A program made the position numbers and the translations under genes. 64,000 bases of DNA, taken from the NCBI RefSeq assembly GCF_001708445.1, contig NZ_CP015637.1:6449001-6513000 (forward strand), read 5' to 3'. Positions within the stretch are counted from its first letter, which is position 1. Each line of letters starts with the position of its first letter. This document shows positions 58,306-64,000 of this stretch, in pieces. Under the pieces are notes generated by a model that was given only the letters and a program-made list of their open reading frames with translations, ran no database searches and was not told the origin of the DNA. This stretch comes from Pseudomonas fluorescens (GTDB lineage: Bacteria; Pseudomonadota; Gammaproteobacteria; Pseudomonadales; Pseudomonadaceae).

Positions 58306-60060
58306 TCAGATCTTCTGTGCCAGGGACACGGTAAAGATGCCCCACTCATCCACACGCTGGGTGATTTTGCGGAAACCGGCGGCCTCCACCAGTTGGTCCA
58401 TTTCCGCCTGGCTGCGGCGACGCATCACCCAGGCCTGGCCTTGGCGATGGCTGGTCAGCGCGCGGGCAATCAACTCCAACTGCGGGTGCCATGGCTGGCC
58501 GGTGTAGACCAGGTAACCGCCGGGTTCCACCGCGTCAGCCAGGCCGGCCAGCGAACCGCCGACCATGGCGTTATCGGCGAACAATTCATACAGCCCGGAG
58601 ACCACGGCCAGCGTCGGCTTGGGCGCCAGCGCGGCCAGGTCAGCGCGGTCGAACGCATCGCCTTTGACGAACTGCGCAATCTCCCCCAGGCCTTTCTCAC
58701 GAATCAGCGCGCTACCGTCGCGCACGTTGATGTCGCTGTAGTCGCGCAGCAGGATCGATTCCGGCAGCGGCGACACGCCTTGCAACGCTTCAAGGATGTA
58801 GCGGCCGTGGCCGGCGGCGATGTCGACAATGCGTACTTCACGCTGTTCATCCCGCAGCTTGGCCATGGCCAGGCGCAGCAGTTCTTCGACGTTCAGCTTG
58901 CGCTGGCGAATACCGCGCCAGCCGATGGAGTTGAGGTAATTGGTGTCGATCATCCGACCCAGCGCGCCTTTGCCGGTGGGCGTGTTGCGGTACACGTAGT
59001 CCAGGGTGCTGCCGGAGTCGAACCCGGTGTCGAAGCCCAGCTTTACGCCATCCGACAGGTTCTTGCCCAGGCCCATGCTGGCGCGGGTCATGCGCCAGTA
59101 CAGGTCGCGCAGGGAGTTGCGCGGCAGTGGCGCGGCAAGGGCTTCGGACTCGGCGCAGGTGGCGCCCAGCTTGTCGGCGTCCAGCAGAGACGCGCGGTCC
59201 AGCGGCTGGGTGAAGTTTTGCAGGATAAAGCGCCTGGCGCTGCTTACGGCCACGGCGCGGTTACGTTCGCCGAGGGTGTCGTGGAAAAAGCCGGGGAGGA
59301 TATGCAGCTCTTTTTTCAGGCTGCCCAGGCGATCGAAAAACTGCTGCTGGGGTTTGCGGTGCACCACGAAGTCGGAGCCGGAGATCAGCAACTGGGTGGG
59401 GACCTGGATCGCCTGGGCATCGGCTACAACCCGGTCGGCCGCTTCGTACAAGCCCAGCAGCACATTCACCGAAATCGCCTTGGTGATCAGCGGGTCGCTG
59501 TCGTAGGACGCCACGCGCTCCGGATCATGGCTGAGGAACTTGGCCTTGACGTAGCTGTTGACGAAAAAGTTGCCGCGAAACTTGCGCATCAGTGCCAGGC
59601 CGGGGCGGGCGAAAGGCACGTACAGCTTGACCTTGAACGCCGGGGAGGCCAGCACCAGGGCACGGATTTTAGGGGCGTAGTCGTGGACCCAGGTGGCGGC
59701 GATCACGGCGCCGACGCTTTGGGCGATCACGGCGACATTTTCTTCCTCGATACCGTGGGTGGCGCCGACATGGTCGCAGAAGGTCTGCACGTCGCGGGCG
59801 CTGGTGGCGAAGCTGGGGCTGTCGCCGCGTGCGCCAGGCGATTGGCCGTGGCCACGGGCGTCCCAGGCAAAGAAGTCGAACTGCGGCAGGTTCAGTTCAT
59901 CGACCAGGTGGGCGATGCGCCCCGAATGCTCGTGACCGCGATGGAACAGCAGGATCGCCTTGCGTGGCTCGCCGTCCGCGGGGGCGGTGGCCGGCCAGTG
60001 CCGGTAGAAAAGCTCGACGCCGTCATGGGTAGCGAAGGTGTGTTCTTGCTGTTCGCGCAT
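58306..60060 (-). CDS. ynbC: Bifunctional alpha/beta hydrolase / SAM-dependent methyltransferase
   Basis: The 584-residue product has the length of E. coli YnbC (about 585). Residues 1-300 form an alpha/beta hydrolase with FAWDARGHGQSPG and the nucleophile elbow IAQSVGA. Residues about 330-584 form a class I methyltransferase with IVDIAAGHGRYILEAL as the SAM loop. It probably acts on a lipid, removing an acyl chain and methylating the head group or product. It sits 10 bp after ynbA-like and 2 bp before ynbD-like genes. Confidence 0.9.
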   Translation of the reverse strand: MREQQEHTFATHDGVELFYRHWPATAPADGEPRKAILLFHRGHEHSGRIAHLVDELNLPQFDFFAWDARGHGQSPGARGDSPSFATSARDVQTFCDHVGATHGIEEENVAVIAQSVGAVIAATWVHDYAPKIRALVLASPAFKVKLYVPFARPGLALMRKFRGNFFVNSYVKAKFLSHDPERVASYDSDPLITKAISVNVLLGLYEAADRVVADAQAIQVPTQLLISGSDFVVHRKPQQQFFDRLGSLKKELHILPGFFHDTLGERNRAVAVSSARRFILQNFTQPLDRASLLDADKLGATCAESEALAAPLPRNSLRDLYWRMTRASMGLGKNLSDGVKLGFDTGFDSGSTLDYVYRNTPTGKGALGRMIDTNYLNSIGWRGIRQRKLNVEELLRLAMAKLRDEQREVRIVDIAAGHGRYILEALQGVSPLPESILLRDYSDINVRDGSALIREKGLGEIAQFVKGDAFDRADLAALAPKPTLAVVSGLYELFADNAMVGGSLAGLADAVEPGGYLVYTGQPWHPQLELIARALTSHRQGQAWVMRRRSQAEMDQLVEAAGFRKITQRVDEWGIFTVSLAQKI

Positions 60061-60070
60061 CGCAAAATCC

Positions 60071-60694
60071 TTATGCAGAAGGGGAGATGGAGTGTTCTTC
60101 TTTGAGACCCTGGCGCACCCGGTTGATCAAGGTGTAGGCGAGCAGGGCGGCGACCAGCCACATCACCACATCGACCCAACCGGCGCCAAGCCAGCCCAGC
60201 GCCACACCCATGGCCAGTACGCCAAGGACGAACGCCCGATCACTCTTGCCCATTGGCCCGTCATAACGCCGTGATGCGCCAATCATCGGTCCCAGCACAC
60301 CCGCGTATTCGCTGAACACCGCAAGCAAGGTCACCAGCAGTACGGGCACCAGGCTGACGCCGGGGATCAGCGCAAAGGGCAGGATCAGCGCGCTGTCGGC
60401 GATCACGTCGCACAGTTCATTGAGGTAGGCACCCAGGCGCGACTGCTGGCCGAATTCCCGCGCGAGCATGCCGTCGATGGCGTTGAGGGCCATGCGCAGG
60501 ATCATCCACAGCGGGATCAGTGCAAACAGCCAAAGGTGCTGGGCGAAGCCAGCGATCAGCAGACCGACCAGCAGGGAAACGACGCCGGCCAGTACGGTGA
60601 TCTGGTTGGCGGTGGTGCCGTTGTCGTAGAGGCGCTGCACGAGGGGGCGCAGCAGGTTTTGAAAACGCGGTTTGAGCTGATAGATCGAAATCAT
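60071..60694 (-). CDS. ynbA: CDP-alcohol phosphatidyltransferase (YnbA family)
   Basis: The 207-residue polytopic protein has the CDP-OH-P signature in variant form: NAIDGMLAREFGQQSRLGAY then LNELCD. The canonical pattern is D-x2-DG-x2-AR-x8-G-x3-D-x3-D; here the first and third Asp are Asn. It would condense CDP-diacylglycerol with an unknown alcohol. It is the first gene of the operon whose last gene supplies CDP-diacylglycerol. Confidence 0.87.
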   Translation of the reverse strand: MISIYQLKPRFQNLLRPLVQRLYDNGTTANQITVLAGVVSLLVGLLIAGFAQHLWLFALIPLWMILRMALNAIDGMLAREFGQQSRLGAYLNELCDVIADSALILPFALIPGVSLVPVLLVTLLAVFSEYAGVLGPMIGASRRYDGPMGKSDRAFVLGVLAMGVALGWLGAGWVDVVMWLVAALLAYTLINRVRQGLKEEHSISPSA

Positions 60695-61015
60695 GGGAGG
60701 TGACGCTTCCTTGTCCGTGAGCCCGCGAAAAACTGGTTTGGAGTGTGCCGATTATTCGTGGCCTGTACCAGTGATGGCTTGTGTTTATGGGGGGTTAGTC
60801 ACGATCTGGAAAGCACGCAAGAGCAAATGTGGGAGGGGCTTGCTCCCGATAGCGGTCTGTCAGTTGATGCCGGTGTTGGCTGATCCACTGTCATCGGGGG
60901 CAAGCCCCCTCCCACAGGGGATCTGTGGGCGGCTTGAAAAGGGGTGTTTATCGAACAAAAATTTCACTATCCGTGTTATATCGTAACGAATTGTGTACGA
61001 GCGGGCGTTGAGTGG
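60695..61015. promoter_or_regulatory. Divergent region between ynbA-like and hflK-like genes
   Basis: Promoters for both divergent operons must lie here. The region contains the REP doublet annotated separately. No clear promoter elements stand out; the frame of the hflK-like gene is open back to 60944 but starts later. Confidence 0.5.
60825..60916. repeat. Asymmetric REP doublet (REPIN)
   Basis: The left copy (60825-60855) reads GTGGGAGGGGCTTGCTCCCG then ATAGCGG, and the right copy (60891-60916) is the reverse of the GGCTTGCCCCCGAT type. The two halves therefore belong to different REP subtypes, unlike the symmetric doublet at 19068. Confidence 0.88.
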
Positions 61016-62941
61016 ATGCAACTGGATCTAGAAGCTGAAGGCGCCTCGGTAGAAGGCCTGCCGCGTTTTCAGCAAGGGCTGTTCCATGCCCGTCGATTGA
61101 GACAAGCCGGTATCAGCCTGACCCTGCTGGCTATCAGTGGCTGGGTATTGGCGCTGTTTGTCGCGCTGTTTGCGCCGCTGTCGATCTGGCCGGTGGTGTT
61201 GATCAACTGCGCGTCGGCCCTGCTGGTGCTGGTGGCCGGCTTGCAGTCGGCGTGGTGGGTGGCCGATTGGCGCGCCCAGGCGCTGGAAGGGACCATCGTC
61301 GAGCTGATCGAGCCACCTGTTGAGCCTGCCGCCTGGCACCGCGACCTGATCAATCGATTCGGCAGCGGGCTGCTTGCCCAGATCGGCGCGCCCGTGTTGT
61401 GGCTCGTCGGTTGGTCGCTGCTGGCGCTGGTCAGCGTCCTCGAGTTCTGGAACCTGGCCTTGCCTGCGGCGGCGGTTAGTCAGTCTGCCAGCATCGGCGC
61501 GGCGCTGGCGCTGGCATTGGCCTTCGGCTTGCTGGTGTTCGAGCGCCGCCTGGCACAGGAAACCGCTGCGCAGTGGCCGGAAGCCGCGCAGTTGGTGCAG
61601 CTCAGTCGAGTCGCGATCATCTGCCTGGTGGTCAGTGCGATTTGCCTGTTGTTCGCGGGTGCCGAAGCGGTCTGGCCATTGCGCTTGGCCACGCTGATCG
61701 GGCTGTTGCCGGCGCTGGTGGCGCTGGAGTTTCTGTTACGCGGCCTACTCTCGTTGTTCAGCCCACGGCAGCCGCGCCTGGAACCGCGCCTGATGGCGCA
61801 GAGCTTTATCGCCGGGTTGCTGCGCTGGCCGCCACAACCCTTGCAGGCGCTGCAGCACGAATTGCACAACCGCTTCGGCATCGACCTGCGCCAGATCTGG
61901 GCGTTTACCTACATGCGCCGGGCGTTCCTGCCGGTATTGCTGGTGGTGCTGGCCGTAGGCTGGGCACTGACCGGCGTACACGAAGTGCCCCTGCAAGGCC
62001 GTGGGATTTATGAGCGCTTCGGCAAACCCGTGGAGGTCTTTGGCCCTGGCCTGCATGCCGGCTTGCCCTGGCCGCTGGGCCGCGTGTTGAGTGTGGAGAA
62101 CGGCGTGGTGCATGAGCTGGCGACCAGCGTCAGCGAGGCGGCCACGCCGGAGCTTGCCGCCGCCGAAGGCCCTGCGCCGTTGATTGCCAACCGCTTGTGG
62201 GACGCCAGCCATGTCAATGACAAATCCCAGGTGATCGCCAGCAGCAGCGGCGACAAGCAGAGCTTCCAGATCGTCAATATGGACGTGCGTTTCGTCTACC
62301 GTATCGGCCTGACCGACCAGGCCGCGCTGGCCGCCACCTATAACAGCGCCGATGTGCCGACCCTGATCCGCAGCACCGCCAGCCGCATCCTCGTGCATGA
62401 CTTCGCTTCACGCACCCTCGATGAATTGCTTGGCGAACAACGCACCCGCTTGGCCGACGAAATCGGCCACGCCGTACAAACCGACCTGCAAACGCTCGAC
62501 AGCGGGGTGGAAATCTTGGCGACCGTGGTGGAGGCGATCCACCCGCCGGCCGGTGCCGCCAATGCCTACCACGGCGTGCAAGCGGCACAGATCGGCGCCC
62601 AGGCCCTGATTTCCCGTGAGCGCGGCGCTGCCAGCGAACAAACCAACCAGGCGTTGTTGCAAGCCAGCACCGCCCGCGACCAGGCATTGGCCATCGCCCG
62701 TGAAGTGAGTGCCGGCGCCCAGGCGGCAGACCTGCGTTTTAGCGCCGAACAGAAGGCCTACGCCACGGCCGGCCGGGCCTTTGTGCTGGAACAGTACCTC
62801 GGCCAACTCAGCCAGGGCCTGGCCCACGCCAAACTGTTGATTCTGGATCATCGCCTGGGCGCCAACAGTGCGCCGACGATCGATCTGCGTTCTTTTACCT
62901 TGCCGGCCGATCCCTCGGTACCGCGTAAAGCCGTTCAATAA
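61016..62941 (+). CDS. SPFH-domain membrane protein, HflK-like
   Basis: From the ATG at 61016 (MQLDLEAEGA) the product is 641 residues, much longer than E. coli HflK (419). The N-terminal 290 residues hold several membrane helices not present in HflK. A band-7/SPFH domain follows from about 310 (GRGIYERFGKPVEVFGPGLH), then a coiled-coil rich in Ala and Gln. SPFH proteins assemble membrane rings that modulate proteases such as FtsH. The next gene is HflC-like, 12 bp away. Confidence 0.82.
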   Translation: MQLDLEAEGASVEGLPRFQQGLFHARRLRQAGISLTLLAISGWVLALFVALFAPLSIWPVVLINCASALLVLVAGLQSAWWVADWRAQALEGTIVELIEPPVEPAAWHRDLINRFGSGLLAQIGAPVLWLVGWSLLALVSVLEFWNLALPAAAVSQSASIGAALALALAFGLLVFERRLAQETAAQWPEAAQLVQLSRVAIICLVVSAICLLFAGAEAVWPLRLATLIGLLPALVALEFLLRGLLSLFSPRQPRLEPRLMAQSFIAGLLRWPPQPLQALQHELHNRFGIDLRQIWAFTYMRRAFLPVLLVVLAVGWALTGVHEVPLQGRGIYERFGKPVEVFGPGLHAGLPWPLGRVLSVENGVVHELATSVSEAATPELAAAEGPAPLIANRLWDASHVNDKSQVIASSSGDKQSFQIVNMDVRFVYRIGLTDQAALAATYNSADVPTLIRSTASRILVHDFASRTLDELLGEQRTRLADEIGHAVQTDLQTLDSGVEILATVVEAIHPPAGAANAYHGVQAAQIGAQALISRERGAASEQTNQALLQASTARDQALAIAREVSAGAQAADLRFSAEQKAYATAGRAFVLEQYLGQLSQGLAHAKLLILDHRLGANSAPTIDLRSFTLPADPSVPRKAVQ

Positions 62942-62953
62942 GGAGTCTGTCTG

Positions 62954-63940
62954 TTGAGCGCTCATTCTCACGATCATGGTCACCACCACGGCCACCATCA
63001 TCACCATCATGGTGATGAACAACCCGCCGGCCCATTCCCTTGGCGCCGCATGGCCTGGGCCGTATTGCTGGTGCTGTTTGCGGTCGCTGCCGCCAGCCTG
63101 GTGCAGGTGCGGTCGGGCGAGGCCACGGTGATTACCCGTTTCGGCAACCCATCGAGAGTGCTGCTGGAGCCGGGCCTGGGCTGGCGCTGGCCGGCACCGT
63201 TCGAAGCGGCGATCCCGGTTGACCTGCGCTTGCGCACCACTTCCAGCGGTTTGCAGGACGTGGGCACCCGCGACGGCCTGCGCATTATCGTGCAGGCCTA
63301 TGTGGCATGGCAGGTACAAGGCGATGCCGACAATGTGCAGCGCTTTATGCGTGCAGTGCAGAACCAACCGGATGAAGCGGCGCGGCAGATTCGCACCTTT
63401 GTCGGTTCGGCACTGGAAACCACGGCGGCCAGCTTCGACCTGTCCAGCCTGATCAATACGGATGCCAGCCAGGTGCGCATCGCCGAATTCGAGGCGCAGT
63501 TGCGCCAGCAGATCGATCAACAATTGCTGACCACCTATGGCGTACGCGTGGCACAGGTGGGTATTGAGCGGCTGACCTTGCCGTCGGTGACCCTCACTGC
63601 CACCGTCGACCGCATGCGCGCCGAGCGTGAAACCATCGCCACTGAACGCACCGCCGTGGGCAAGCGTGAAGCGGCGCAGATTCGCTCCGCTGCCGAGCGC
63701 GATGCGCGGATCGTGCAGGCTGACGCCACGGTAAAAGCCGCCGATATCGAAGCCCAATCGCGGGTCGAAGCCGCGCAGATTTATGGTCGTGCCTACGCCG
63801 GCAACCCGCAGCTGTATAACTTGCTGCGCTCCCTGGATACCTTGGGCACCGTGGTCACCCCGGGTACCAAGATCATCCTGCGCACTGACGCTGCGCCATT
63901 TCGCGTCTTGGTGGACGGGCCGAAGGACGTTCAACCATGA
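62954..63940 (+). CDS. SPFH-domain protein, HflC-like, with His-rich N-terminus
   Basis: The 328-residue product starts with TTG behind AAGGAG (8-base spacing). The first 20 residues are mostly His (SHDHGHHHGHHHHHHGDEQ), a possible metal-binding tail on the cytosolic side. A membrane helix (WAVLLVLFAVAAASLV) follows, then an SPFH domain (EATVITRFGNPSRVLLEPGL, TSSGLQDVGTRDGLRI) and coiled coil with ERxAxA-type repeats, ending ILRTDAAPFRVLVDGP. It overlaps the next gene in an ATGA motif. Confidence 0.87.
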   Translation: MSAHSHDHGHHHGHHHHHHGDEQPAGPFPWRRMAWAVLLVLFAVAAASLVQVRSGEATVITRFGNPSRVLLEPGLGWRWPAPFEAAIPVDLRLRTTSSGLQDVGTRDGLRIIVQAYVAWQVQGDADNVQRFMRAVQNQPDEAARQIRTFVGSALETTAASFDLSSLINTDASQVRIAEFEAQLRQQIDQQLLTTYGVRVAQVGIERLTLPSVTLTATVDRMRAERETIATERTAVGKREAAQIRSAAERDARIVQADATVKAADIEAQSRVEAAQIYGRAYAGNPQLYNLLRSLDTLGTVVTPGTKIILRTDAAPFRVLVDGPKDVQP

Positions 63941-64000
63941 CTGAGCGTGACAGCCCGGACAGCCCCTGGATCCAGGCCGGCCGCCTGACGTTCCTGGCGC
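63937..64000 (+). CDS. Partial gene running off the right edge, third gene of the SPFH operon
   Basis: An ATG at 63937 overlaps the HflC-like stop by 4 bp and opens a frame (MTERDSPDSPWIQAGRLTFLA) to the end of the window. Only 21 codons are visible. Position suggests a further HflK-type SPFH protein, but the sequence present does not prove it. Confidence 0.65.
   Translation, partial: MTERDSPDSPWIQAGRLTFLA

Noticed and set aside
62408..63934. 508-codon minus-strand open frame opposite the SPFH genes
   Set aside because: Shadow frame. It spans the intergenic boundary of two well-supported plus-strand genes.

Overview
This window is the replication-origin region of a Pseudomonas chromosome, most likely from the P. 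fluorescens group. The evidence is the gene order (dnaA / rpmH-rnpA-yidD-yidC-mnmE / mnmG-rsmG-parA-parB-atpIBEFHAGDC / glmU-glmR-glmS), protein sequences typical of Pseudomonas, and REP elements with the GTGGGAGGGGGCTTGC core common in that group.

Layout. 1-996: 5' part of dnaA on the minus strand. 997-1581: oriC with at least four perfect DnaA boxes and an AT-rich unwinding region. 1582-10292: ribosome and RNase P protein genes, membrane insertase, tRNA-modification GTPase and its FAD partner, 16S rRNA methyltransferase and the ParAB segregation pair; the 5.5-6.06 kb gap between mnmE and mnmG is a second origin-like cluster. 10441-17544: the F1Fo ATP synthase operon with several intra-operon hairpins. 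17668-21874: glmU, glmR, glmS.

21899-46361: a Tn7-like transposon of about 24.5 kb inserted 25 bp after the glmS stop codon (attTn7). Its ends carry AATAAAGTCTGTCG repeats, two at the glmS-proximal end and three at the distal end. Its core is tnsA-tnsB-tnsC, an oppositely oriented tnsD, and a second TniQ-family gene beside the glmS-proximal end. No tnsE was recognised. The cargo (30.3-45.9 kb) looks like a defence island: a CobB-type sirtuin; a zinc-ribbon/HEPN protein; two HTH regulators; an adenine-DNA methyltransferase followed by a SIR2 protein; an AAA ATPase / phosphoribosyltransferase / unknown three-gene operon; and a tightly overlapping four-gene operon of QueC-like enzyme, DUF6884-GIY-YIG nuclease, SIR2-kinase fusion and nucleoside deoxyribosyltransferase. 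I know no named system with this last combination, so it is the best candidate for something new.

46402-64000: core chromosome resumes with a small conserved protein, pbpC and a very large alpha-2-macroglobulin; then a phospholipid/phosphatase operon resembling E. coli ynbABCD with an added acyltransferase and a small membrane protein; then an operon of SPFH (HflK/HflC-like) genes that runs off the right edge.

Perfect DnaA boxes (TTATCCACA) occur at 23 checked positions in the core DNA but I found none in the transposon, so the island stands out from its origin-proximal surroundings by word usage as well as gene content.
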